DNA from: Prorocentrum cordatum
Taxonomy: Eukaryota > Sar > Dinophyceae > Prorocentrales > Prorocentraceae
Direction: 5' to 3'
DNA length: 64,000 nucleotides
Assembly: GCA_963575745.1 (NCBI GenBank)
Contig: CAUYUJ010015744.1
Location: forward strand, 112,652-176,651
Shown: positions 1-9,069 of the stretch, piece by piece
Numbering within the stretch: the stretch's first letter is position 1
Layout: every line of letters starts with the position of its first letter
Made by a program: the position numbers and the translations under genes
Notes under the pieces: model-generated
What the model was told of the DNA's origin: nothing
Seen by the model: the letters and a program-made list of their open reading frames with translations, nothing else
Database searches by the model: none

Positions 1-99
1 CAAGGCCAGCCCACCGCGGCGCAGGGCACGCCCCGGCGCGGGGCGACCCAGGGCGGCAGCCGAGCAGCCAAGGGCAACCCAGAGTGCCGGCGGGAGGCC

Positions 100-485
100 C
101 CCGCGGAACGAAAGCAGGTGGCTCTCTTGGGCCCTCTCGGTCGTCTGGGGAGTCTCTTGGGGCTCTCAGTGGGTCCTTGTTTGGGCCCTGCGAGACCGCA
201 AGTTTTGCGATCGTGGACCACAGAACGTGGAAAGCGAAACGAATTGGAAAGTCCTATCGAACTTCAGTGCGTTGGGCTTCTCGAGATAGTCCTGGAGAGA
301 GTATCGGGGGTTGCTGTGGGGTCTCTTGGAGGCTTCTTGAGACGTGTTGGGCGCTTCTGAGGGTCTCTTGGGTAAGTATTAGGGCGGTCCACGATCATCG
401 TGACGGCCTCGGTGGACTTCTGGACTGTCTTGAAAGCCTCGGAGAGCGTTGGAGAGCCCCATGGACACGTTGGGACGCCCGGGGA
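100..485. repeat. CTTGGG-type dispersed repeat, degenerate
   Basis: This stretch repeats short phrases such as GGTCTCTTGGG and GGAGGCTTCTTGAG. They match the dispersed family seen more clearly at 32.3, 40.4, 52.5 and 60.1 kb. Open frames across it are low-complexity and are not called as genes. Bases 490-880 hold nothing recognised. Confidence 0.5.
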
Positions 486-879
486 GCCTTGGGAAAGGGT
501 GGGGGCGATGCATGCACCACTGTAATGAAGGGGGGGCTAAAAGATTACACAAACCCTACCTGGGCACTTGGCATTCTAACGCGCCTCAACGTGCCTGGGC
601 ACGTTGGCGGAATTTGCACCCAGCATGTTGCATTCCATGGGTTTCTTTCCCTCGCCCCATGTTTTGCATTCTGGAAGTTACACGCTGTAAGTTGCATCGC
701 ATCAGCTACGCCGCTCAACGTCTGAATAATCCGAGTTACGGGGCCCACGAGCAAGTATCACTCTGCTCTCTGATTGAGAGACTTGCAAGACGGTTGGAAA
801 CGGCGGCACCCTAAATAGCGTTTGCATCGAAGGGGCTCTTATGTTTGAGGCTCTAGATTGTTTTATACCGTCGCGGCCA

Positions 880-1313
880 CGTTCCTTGTTTCCGCCCTGC
901 CACCGACTGTCCCTCACACCCTGGTGCCCGCTCTTCGCCACTGCCAATTTCTCTCGTCGTGCCTGGCTCTCCCCGGCCAGCGGGACTGCATGTGTCCTCC
1001 GCTGCCCCCAACCTCGGCATCTGCTTTCTGCCGCCGCTACTTTGCGTTGGCCCGCGCACGACTGCCCCCGACCTCGGCGCCCTCCGTCCGCCGCAGCCAG
1101 CTTCCCTCTTGCGGCCTCGTCCCCCGGGGTGCCTCCAGCCCTGGCGATCGCCCCCCGCCGCTGCCGCTGCTGCTGGGGATGGACCCTGACCCTGGAGCTT
1201 GCCCTCCGCGACCGGCAGCTGTCTTCTGCCCGCCGAGCCTCGTGCATTCGGTACGCATTTGAGCAAACCTGAGGAGCCGGATGATATTGAGGAAGGAAAG
1301 CAACAACAAAAAA

Positions 1314-1360
<47 letters not shown>

Positions 1361-1960
1361 GTGTTCGCTGCGCCATCGCCACTTCTCCTCCGTCGGCCGC
1401 CCCCTCTGGCCCCCGGCCCTGCTACTTGCCCTCCTTCGCCGCCAGTCTGTTTCGGTCGGCCCTGTCCCCACCCCCCCCCTGGTGCACGCCCCCCGCCGCA
1501 GCCAAAGCCCTTCCCATCGTCCCCGCCCGACGCCCGACTCTGACGCGTGCCGCCCGCCGCTTCCAAGTTCCTTCGTCGACCCTGCTCCGGACTATCTTCT
1601 GCACTGGTGCATGCTCTCCCCGCCACAGTCCACTCCTTTCCACCTGTCCCGACTGGCCTCGACTTGCGTGATTGCTGCTCTCCCGCAACAAGTGTCTTTG
1701 GCTCGGCCCTGTCCTCGATTGGCCCCCACACTGGTGTTTGTCCTCCGCCGCCGCCACTCTCTTTCTTTCGACATACTGGCCTACTGTCCCTGGCTCTGAG
1801 AGGTGCCCTCTGCTGCCTTCGAATTCTCTCGTTCCGTTTGTTTACCCAATTGTCCCCGATCCTGGCGCATGCCCAGCGACGCCGTCAATTTCCCCTGTGC
1901 TTTTATCATGGCCCGATTGTTATTTTGCGACGCTACGCAGCAATCACACCAGGCCTGCCC
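880..1960. repeat. degenerate ~64-bp minisatellite
   Basis: The phrase CTGGTGCATGC followed by a CCGCCGC-rich stretch recurs near 921, 1192, 1479, 1604, 1732 and 1862. Weaker half-spaced copies lie near 1540, 1665 and 1794, giving a unit of about 63-65 bp. Copies differ widely, so the array is old. Long open frames on both strands here come from the lack of stops in C-rich sequence and are not credible genes. Confidence 0.6.
1315..1359 (+). other. poly(A) run of 45 A
   Basis: An uninterrupted run of 45 A follows an A-rich lead-in (AACAACAAAAAAC) and sits inside the C-rich minisatellite. A pure poly(A) run of this length in GC-rich DNA suggests the 3' end of a retroposed transcript. It could also be simple-repeat expansion. 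No clear target-site duplication is visible; only CGTG is shared between the two sides. Confidence 0.6.
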
Positions 1961-2587
1961 CATTGGCTTGTTCCTAGCACGCGTGTTGCAAACATAGCTC
2001 TAATGCAGGACGCACTTCTTTCTTGCACTCGAAGTTTGGCAAGCCTCCGCACACGCTGCGGCGCACCAATCTATATGATGTTTCCAGTGGCGCAGCCCCA
2101 ATTGCTTGATCATCCAGTGCATGCGTGCGTTGCGAAAGACTCCGCCATGTTTCTCACCGCTCGCCGATCAACGGTACATCCGCAGCCGTGTTTTTTCGAG
2201 CCTCTGCATGGGAAGGCAGAGGCGGCCATGGGCTTGCGCGCCTGACCCGCCGCGGGAAGCCGAGCCGCCTCGCATGTGCTCTGGAGGGGCAGGGGGAGCG
2301 GGGAGGGGAAGAGACAGGGGAGCGGGAGGAGAATTGGAGGAGAGGGATAGGGGAAGGGGAACGTGGGGAGCAACAGGGAAAATTGCCAGGCCCCGAGCAA
2401 GGAGGTCGGAGGCCGCCACCGCAAGAGCTCAGCGCGCGAACGAGTCTCGAGCTGGGAGCAGCGCGAGAGTAGAGCATGGGTCTGCCACTTCACCCCTCCG
2501 ATTGTTCCACTTCGATCCACTTCGTGCAGCTCAGGCGGTCATCCACATACAGTTGCTGGGAGTGGCTCTGTGGCGCGCCAAGCCACA

Positions 2588-2705
2588 CCTCCTCCTCCAC
2601 ATTCTCCTCCTCCTCATGTTCCTCCTCATCCTCCTCCTCGTCGTCCTCCTCCTCCTCCTCCTCCTCCTCCTCCTCCTCCTCCTCCTCCTCCTTCCTCATC
2701 CTCCA
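2588..2705. repeat. (CTC)n microsatellite
   Basis: An imperfect CTC/TCC trinucleotide array ends in a nearly pure stretch (2645-2692). It reads as poly-Ser, poly-Leu or poly-Pro in the three frames and as poly-Glu on the other strand. Confidence 0.85.
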
Positions 2706-2874
2706 TCGCAGGATGCATTCTCCGTCGGGGATGAAGTGTAGACCGCTAGTGCGTGGATCGATTCCATAACATTCCAGGGATTAGCCGCCGCCCACTTCCT
2801 TACGCAGCCCTCTTCTGGATCGCCATTGCCTTCGCTGGCGTGGTGCCTTCTCTCGCGCCTGGCAACCTGGCAAT

Positions 2875-3078
2875 ATGGCCGCAGCCGCCCCGCGGGACGC
2901 TGATATGGCAGCGGAAGCCGAAACCGATTGCGTTGGATCAGGTTCCACCATTGGCAGTGTTGAATTCGAGATCGAATTGGTAGCTGCAGCGGCCCAGACC
3001 ATCCTCACCCACGACGTCATCGGCGATAGCAACACCATGATCGCCCCGGAATGTTGGACGCTCATCAGGATGTCGTGA
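2875..3078 (+). CDS. small unrecognised ORF, 67 codons
   Basis: This ATG-to-TGA frame encodes an Ala/Glu-rich N-terminus (MAAAAPRDADMAAEAETDC) and then a more ordinary segment ending in CWTLIRMS. No family is recognised. It lies just upstream of the first LINE ORF1-like body and could be that element's 5' part. However, the matching position before the second body (7.45-7.57 kb) has no similar sequence, so it may instead be unrelated host DNA. Composition is less repetitive than the surroundings, which is the only reason to list it. Coding status is doubtful. Confidence 0.2.
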   Translation: MAAAAPRDADMAAEAETDCVGSGSTIGSVEFEIELVAAAAQTILTHDVIGDSNTMIAPECWTLIRMS

Positions 3079-3118
3079 CCGATAGGTTGTGAACGTCCCG
3101 ACCCATTTCAACGTGCTG

Positions 3119-3166
3119 ATCCATGGGGTGGTGCCGCAGACCAGTAGACCGAGGCCAGCATGCTGG
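3119..3166 (+). repeat. 48-bp direct repeat, copy 1
   Basis: It matches 4675-4722 at 44 of 48 positions. The two copies bracket the first LINE ORF1-like body, in the same orientation. Confidence 0.8.
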
Positions 3167-3179
3167 GCCTGTTGGTTGT

Positions 3180-4672
3180 TCCGCGCATCGCAGTGGGGGG
3201 GTACGCTGACACCGCGACCGAGACCGAGGCCGTCGTGGAGGTTGTAACGTTGTTGCCGCCGCTGGAGGTGTAGCCCTGCCTGGACCCGTTGTGTACCTTG
3301 CTGAGGGCATGAGCCCGAACGCCCCCCCCCCCCAAAAAAAACAGCCTCCGCCAAGGTTGCCGCGCACGAGGGTACGCTCGAGGATTTGCCGTCATCGTCG
3401 CTCGAGGATTAGGCCCTCCGACGCTATCATCACGAAGAGGCCAGGGAGTTGGGGCAACGTTGGGGCCTTCCGCTGTCCCTGGACGTGCTGCTGGCGTCAT
3501 TGCAGTTGCCGCCCCATCGCAGACATTTGGGGTCATAGATCGACCGCCCGCAGATACAAGTGGAGGCGCTCTTCATCCTCGTCCTACTCCCCCACACGCT
3601 GGCGGGCCTGCCAGTTCAACATCTTCCAGTAGTTATCGAGCAACGTCAATCCTCACCATGCAAATCCCCCGCGATATCATTGCCCGCACCCTCGCCGAGT
3701 CCATTCGCCATGTTGAAGGCAGCACATCTCGCCGTGTGGACGCCGCAGAACAGAAGTTCATGAAGTTACGCCAGCGGGTCACCAACAGCGAGCAGGCTCA
3801 CAAGGAGACGGCTGCCAGCGTCGCCGAGATCCAGCGCCCGTTCGCCATCGCCGAAGCACAAATCCCGCCGTCGCTCCCGCCGACTGCGATCGGAAGCCCG
3901 ACTGCTCGCCCACGCGACCGAGCGCCCCGAGCGCCCCGAGCTGGTTGACCGTCAGGCCGTCTGCAGCGGCATCTTCAGCTGTGTCACAGCGGGGGGGCTG
4001 GAGCACAACATTGCCTTTCTCATCAGTGACGACCCGTCGAAGCAGCTCGAGCTACAAATGCCTGGAGGAGTGGAGCTCGCAGGACCTCGGTTCACGGCGC
4101 TTGCTAGGTGCCTCCACTTGCATGCAGGAAGTTCTTCGCCGCCGCCGTCACCGGAAATGCTGTCAATGTTGCATGCGCGCGCTGACCGCAACCCGAAGCA
4201 GGCTCGTGCTGAAATTCCAACTCGTCGCCTTCACCCAACACGGACAGCTCCAATTCCTCAGAAGCAGCTCCAGCATCGCAATCCAATTGGGCGGCGCGCC
4301 TACGATGGGGCACGTCTGATGCGTCTGATCGACGGAGGGTCGCCCGATGCACCCCCGCGGCTGGCATGGGGCAAAGCTCTGGCAGCGCAGCACGGCATCG
4401 ACGCGGACCAGATGGATTTCGCATTCACCGCGTTCCTCGTCGGAGGCAGAGGCATATCGCGGGGGCAACAGCATCTCTACCACCTGGATTCTAGCGAGCC
4501 CATCTTCGCGCGGGCCCCACATCGCCTCGTGGAAAATGCCCGCGGCCTCGCCTGCGTCAATCACCGCCGCCAGCGAAGGAAGACTGCCACCCTCCTCACC
4601 TACCCCAAGCAGAGCGGCATCGCGGCGGTCGAGGAGGTCGATGGCTCGGCCCAACGACCCCGCAGGCTCGTC
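3180..4672 (+). pseudogene. LINE ORF1-like pseudogene, copy C (truncated)
   Basis: This body is clearly paralogous to 7,569-9,069: both carry the same order of segments, including AHKETAASVAEIQRP and CVTAGGLEHNIAFLISDDPS. An ISRGQQHLYHLD segment lies nearer the 3' end. The phrase FAIAEAQIPP at 3841 also has a counterpart, LALAEAQLPI, in the better preserved LINE at 24,778. That makes this the ORF1-like N-terminal part of the same superfamily of non-LTR element. The reading frame changes near 3,950, so the protein is broken. There is no endonuclease or reverse transcriptase downstream; the copy stops at a 48-bp repeat and then the 90-bp satellite. Role by family: RNA-binding or chaperone protein of the retrotransposon. 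The family assignment rests on the LINE-A comparison and is an inference. Confidence 0.55.
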
Positions 4673-4674
4673 GC

Positions 4675-4722
4675 ATCCACGGGGTGGTGCCGCAGACCAG
4701 TTTACCGAGGCCAGCAGGCTGG
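4675..4722 (+). repeat. 48-bp direct repeat, copy 2
   Basis: Second copy of the 3119-3166 sequence, with four substitutions, at the 3' edge of the ORF1-like body and about 120 bp before the 90-bp satellite. Confidence 0.8.
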
Positions 4723-4843
4723 AATTTTTCCCAACCATCCTGTGGTGTTGGGTCCTCGTTTTGAAGAGACGGTGCCCCGCGTTCTCCTTCCTTCCTTCCT
4801 CCCGCTGCCTCCTCCCCCCTCCCATCATCATCATCATCATCAA

Positions 4844-6303
4844 CACCCATTTCGGCACACCCCTCACACGTTTCGTGGCTCCATAGGGAGCTCCACCGAA
4901 GGCCCCAGTGCCCGCGGCCGCATGCGTCCCCCACACCCATTTCGGCACACCCCTCACACGTTTCGTGGCTCCATAGGGAGCTCCACCGAAGGCCCCAGTG
5001 CCCGCGGCCGCATGCGTCCCCCACACCCATTTCGGCACACCCCTCACACGTTTCGTGGCTCCATAGGGAGCTCCACCGAAGGCCCCAGTGCCCGCGGCCG
5101 CATGCGTCCCCCACACCCATTTCGGCACACCCCTCACACGTTTCGTGGCTCCATAGGGAGCTCCACCGAAGGCCCCAGTGCCCGCGGCCGCATGCGTCCC
5201 CCACACCCATTTCGGCACACCCCTCACACGTTTCGTGGCTCCATAGGGAGCTCCACCGAAGGCCCCAGTGCCCGCGGCCGCATGCGTCCCCCACACCCAT
5301 TTCGGCACACCCCTCACACGTTTCGTGGCTCCATAGGGAGCTCCACCGAAGGCCCCAGTGCCCGCGGCCGCATGCGTCCCCCACACCCATTTCGGCACAC
5401 CCCTCACACGTTTCGTGGCTCCATAGGGAGCTCCACCGAAGGCCCCAGTGCCCGCGGCCGCATGCGTCCCCCACACCCATTTCGGCACACCCCTCACACG
5501 TTTCGTGGCTCCATAGGGAGCTCCACCGAAGGCCCCAGTGCCCGCGGCCGCATGCGTCCCCCACACCCATTTCGGCACACCCCTCACACGTTTCGTGGCT
5601 CCATAGGGAGCTCCACCGAAGGCCCCAGTGCCCGCGGCCGCATGCGTCCCCCACACCCATTTCGGCACACCCCTCACACGTTTCGTGGCTCCATAGGGAG
5701 CTCCACCGAAGGCCCCAGTGCCCGCGGCCGCATGCGTCCCCCACACCCATTTCGGCACACCCCTCACACGTTTCGTGGCTCCATAGGGAGCTCCACCGAA
5801 GGCCCCAGTGCCCGCGGCCGCATGCGTCCCCCACACCCATTTCGGCACACCCCTCACACGTTTCGTGGCTCCATAGGGAGCTCCACCGAAGGCCCCAGTG
5901 CCCGCGGCCGCATGCGTCCCCCACACCCATTTCGGCACACCCCTCACACGTTTCGTGGCTCCATAGGGAGCTCCACCGAAGGCCCCAGTGCCCGCGGCCG
6001 CATGCGTCCCCCACACCCATTTCGGCACACCCCTCACACGTTTCGTGGCTCCATAGGGAGCTCCACCGAAGGCCCCAGTGCCCGCGGCCGCATGCGTCCC
6101 CCACACCCATTTCGGCACACCCCTCACACGTTTCGTGGCTCCATAGGGAGCTCCACCGAAGGCCCCAGTGCCCGCGGCCGCATGCGTCACCCACACCCAT
6201 TTCGGCACACCCCTCACACGCTTCGCGGCTCCATAAGGAGCTCCACCGAAGGCCTCAGTGCCGCCGCCCGCATGCGTCACCCCCGCCCATTTCGGCACAC
6301 CCC
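4844..6303. repeat. 90-bp satellite array, ~16 units
   Basis: Fourteen consecutive 90-bp units starting at 4844 look identical. The fifteenth (6104-6193) has one change near 6189, the sixteenth (6194-6283) is clearly diverged, and a partial unit follows to about 6303. A short CAT array (4823-4841) leads in. Because 90 is a multiple of three and the unit has no stop in several frames, open frames run through it on both strands, including an 820-codon plus-strand frame (4058-6520) encoding a 30-residue repeat with HTPHTFRGS. The near-perfect identity means recent amplification or homogenisation. Expression as protein is not supported. Confidence 0.97.
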
Positions 6304-6507
6304 CCGCATTTCTCGCACGGCAGGGTCATCACCACGGTGGCGTGCCAGGGGCGCACCATGCGCGAAGGCGACGGGGCGGGGGAACGGCGCTCCGGGGGCG
6401 GCCAGACCTCCGGGGCGCGAGCAGTCCGCGGCCAGACCATCTCTCGGTCCTGTGGACTCTCGCCCTGGGCCGTCGGCTGCCCGGCGCGCTGCTCCCTCGG
6501 TCGACGT

Positions 6508-6789
6508 CGCCCAGGCGTGATCCTGGATTGCGGCCGCCACGAGGTAGGGAACGGCAAGAAGGAGGACGACGACTGGTGGCTGGAGCTCTACGCGCTGCTC
6601 TCGCGCGCCACGCGCCACGAGGACCTCCTGCTCATGCGGGCGCCGCGCATCGAGTTCTTCCTGGCAGGGCCGCCGCAGGGCTTGCGGAAGCAGCTGGAGC
6701 AGTTTGCGGCGCGCACGAAGCGGCGCAGGAGGGAAGCGACGGCCCTCGCCAGGGAGCTCGGCTTCACCGAGTTCATCCGCGAGGCCTGA
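6508..6789 (+). CDS. C-terminal fragment of an SF1 (PIF1/UvrD-like) helicase
   Basis: The last ~90 codons of this frame read as a natural protein: VILDCGRHEVGNGKKEDDD, then WWLELYALLSRATRHEDLL, then a charged tail rich in Arg/Lys and Glu, ending at a TGA (6787-6789). The LYALLSRAT segment matches helicase motif VI of superfamily 1 (usual form YVALSRATS), the arginine-finger motif that couples ATP hydrolysis to DNA unwinding. Motifs I-V, including the Walker A GKT, are absent upstream; instead there is satellite and sequence that reads poorly. So this is either the terminal exon of a spliced gene or a retroposed or broken tail. The frame continues open to 6337, but that part looks non-coding. 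The CDS start given is the first plausible coding base, not a start codon. A PIF1-like helicase from a Helitron is an alternative source. Confidence 0.5.
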   Translation, partial: RPGVILDCGRHEVGNGKKEDDDWWLELYALLSRATRHEDLLLMRAPRIEFFLAGPPQGLRKQLEQFAARTKRRRREATALARELGFTEFIREA

Positions 6790-6850
6790 CCTGAGGAGCG
6801 TCTCCCCCGAGCCGCGCCTTCTCTCGACTGCCCGACTAATTGTTTGGCCT

Positions 6851-7109
6851 CGCGCCGCGGACGACCCGCGCGCGTCGCTGGGACCCTCTCGGGGCGACCA
6901 GCGCGCGTCGCGGGAACTCCGTGCTGCGGGGGGCCCGGCGCCTCGTTCGCCCGTCGTCGCTCTGCCCAGCGGTCAGAGACTTGCCCGCTATCAGCCAGCC
7001 AGTTAGCTAGTCAGCTCTCTCTGCTTCGCGCAGCGGACGACCCGCGCGCGTCGCTGGGACCCCGCCCGGGGCGACCAGCGCGCGTCGCGGGGACTCCGCG
7101 CTGCGCTGC
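6851..7109. repeat. ~80-bp direct repeat, spaced 176 bp
   Basis: A block beginning CGCGCCGCGGACGACCCGCG at 6851 recurs at 7027 with a few changes. Both copies continue through GCGACCAGCGCGCGTCGCGG. The 90 bp between the copies are unrelated. Confidence 0.85.
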
Positions 7110-7453
7110 GCCCGCAGCCTTGGATTTTGGAGTGCGCGGGCAAAGAGGAAGGAAAAGAAGAGCCGAAAGCGGGCGCGATCCTCGCAAGAGGCGTGCCGAC
7201 ATGGGCGTCGCGACGTGCGGACGCTGCCGTCGGGGTTCCCGCGGAAGCTGCCTGCGGCGGCCACGCCCAGTGTCACGTGTGTTCGGACAGGCATGCTCGA
7301 CACTTACACTAGGCGGTTCCATGATCGCATTCATGCAAATATATTCACTCGCGCGCAGACCCATTCATACTCAGATTCCCTCGCGCTCTGACTCACCCGC
7401 GTTCTTTCTCTCGTAATCAGATCTATCGTATTCCTTTGCGTTGTGTACCCCGC

Positions 7454-7509
7454 CACATTTCGGCACACCCCTCATGCGGTTCGTGGCCCCATAGGGAGCG
7501 CCACCGAAG
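7454..7509 (+). repeat. solitary, diverged unit of the 90-bp satellite
   Basis: About 56 bp match the first two-thirds of the satellite unit at 4844 (TTTCGGCACACCCCTCA, then CATAGGGAGC and CCACCGAAG). It sits about 60 bp before the second LINE ORF1-like body, not in an array. Confidence 0.8.
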
Positions 7510-7568
7510 AAGATACTCACAATTGCGATACTCACAACTGCATATGGTTGGGTCCTTCGCCAGGATAA

Positions 7569-9069
7569 TTGGTCGCTCCGCGCGTCGCAGTGGAGGGGCG
7601 CGTCGAGACCGCGAACGAGACCGAGGCCGGCGTGGAGGTTGTAACGTCGTTGCCGCCGCTGGAGGCGTGGCCCTGCCTGGACCAGCCGCGCACCTCGCTG
7701 AGGCCATGAGCTCGCCCACCCCCCACCCCAGCCTCCGCCGAGGCTGCCGCGCACGAGGGCACGCTCAAGGTTTTCGCCGCCATCGTCGTTCGAGGATTAG
7801 GCCCTCCCACGACGATACCATCACGAGGAGGCCAGGGAGCTGGAGCAACGCTGGGGCCCTCCGCTGCCCCCGGACACGCTGCTGGCGCCGTTGCAGCCGC
7901 CGCCCCATCGCAGCCGCTTCGGGGTCATGGTCCGACCGCCCGCAGATATTAGAGGCGCTCTTCATCCTCACCCCACTCCCCCACCCGCTGGCGGGCCTGC
8001 CAGTTTCCAGAGCACCGCTGACAATATCTTCCAGCAGTTATCGAACCACGTCAACCCCGCCATACAGATCCCCCACGAGATCACTGCCCGCACCCTCGCC
8101 ATGTGCAAGGCAACACATCTCGCCGCCAAGACGCCACAAAACAGGAGTACATCGAGTTACGCCAGCGGGCACCAACACCGAGCATACCCACAAGCACACG
8201 GCTGCCAGCGTCGCCGAGATCCAGCGCCAGCTCGCCATCGCCGAATTCAAATCCCGCCGTCGCCCCCGCCGACTGCGATCGGAGGCCCGACTGCTCGCCC
8301 AATGCGACCGAGCGCCCCGAGCTGGTTGCCCTTCAGGCCGCCGTCTACAGCGGCATCTTCAGCTGTGTCACAGCGGGGGGGCTGGAGCACAAAATCGTCT
8401 TCCTAATCAGCGACGACCCGTCGAAGCAGCTCGAGCTACACACGCCTGGAGGAGTGGATCTCGCTGGACCTCGGTCCACGGCGCTTGCAAGGCACCTCGA
8501 CTTGCATGAAGATCACGCCGCCGCCGCCACGGGCAACGCTGCCTCTCTTTTATGCAAACTCCGACCACAGCCCGAAGCAGGTTCGCCCTGAAGTTCAGAC
8601 TCGTCGCCCCCCCCAACACAGACGGCCCCAATTCCTAAGAAGCAATTCCAGCCTCGCAAGCTGATGGGGCGGCGCGCCTATGACGGGGCGCGTCTCAGGC
8701 GTCTGATCGACGGAGGGTCGCCCGACGCACACACGCGACTGGCGCGGGGCAATGCTCTGGCAGCGCAGCACGGCATCAACGCGGACCAGATCGACTCCGC
8801 ATTCACCGCGTTCCTTGCCGGAGGCAGAGGCATATCGCGGGGGCAACAGAACCTCTACCACCTGGATTAGTGAGCCCATCTTCGCGCGGGCCCCACCTCG
8901 CCTCGCGGAATATGCCCGCGGCCTCGTCTGTGTCAACCACCGCCGACAGCGGAAGAAGATTGCCACCCTTCTCACCTACCCCAGACAAAGCGGCATCGCA
9001 TTGGTTGAGGAAGTCGATGGATCGACCCAACGACCCGGCAGGCTCGTCGCATCCACGCCCCACGTCTAA
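7569..9069 (+). pseudogene. LINE ORF1-like pseudogene, copy B
   Basis: This paralogue of 3,180-4,672 keeps the same segments in order: the Arg-rich GGCNVVAAAGGVALPGPA start, SVAEIQRQLAIAE near 8215, the CVTAGGLEHKIVFLISDDPS block near 8370, GRRAYDGARLRRLIDGG near 8664, and ISRGQQNLYHLD before a TAG at 8868-8870. The frame changes several times and stops interrupt it, so no intact protein is made. Nucleotide identity with copy C looks high, roughly 85-90% by eye, but small indels are frequent. By family, ORF1 proteins bind the element RNA; nothing here shows a catalytic domain. Unlike copy C, it is followed by more element sequence, including reverse transcriptase about 1.8 kb downstream. Confidence 0.55.

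Noticed and set aside
3108-3536. minus-strand ORFs over the LINE bodies at 3.1-4.4 and 7.4-8.6 kb
   Set aside because: They mirror plus-strand segments conserved between the two copies; the plus strand matches LINE A ORF1 motifs.
4058-6520. 820-codon plus-strand ORF
   Set aside because: Most of it is the 90-bp satellite read in frame. Equally long frames exist on the minus strand, so openness reflects the unit, not selection.
7451-9069. 7.45-9.07 kb as a host gene family duplicated with 3.2-4.7 kb
   Set aside because: The conserved phrases also occur in the ORF1-like part of LINE A, and an RT remnant lies downstream, so a mobile-element origin fits better.
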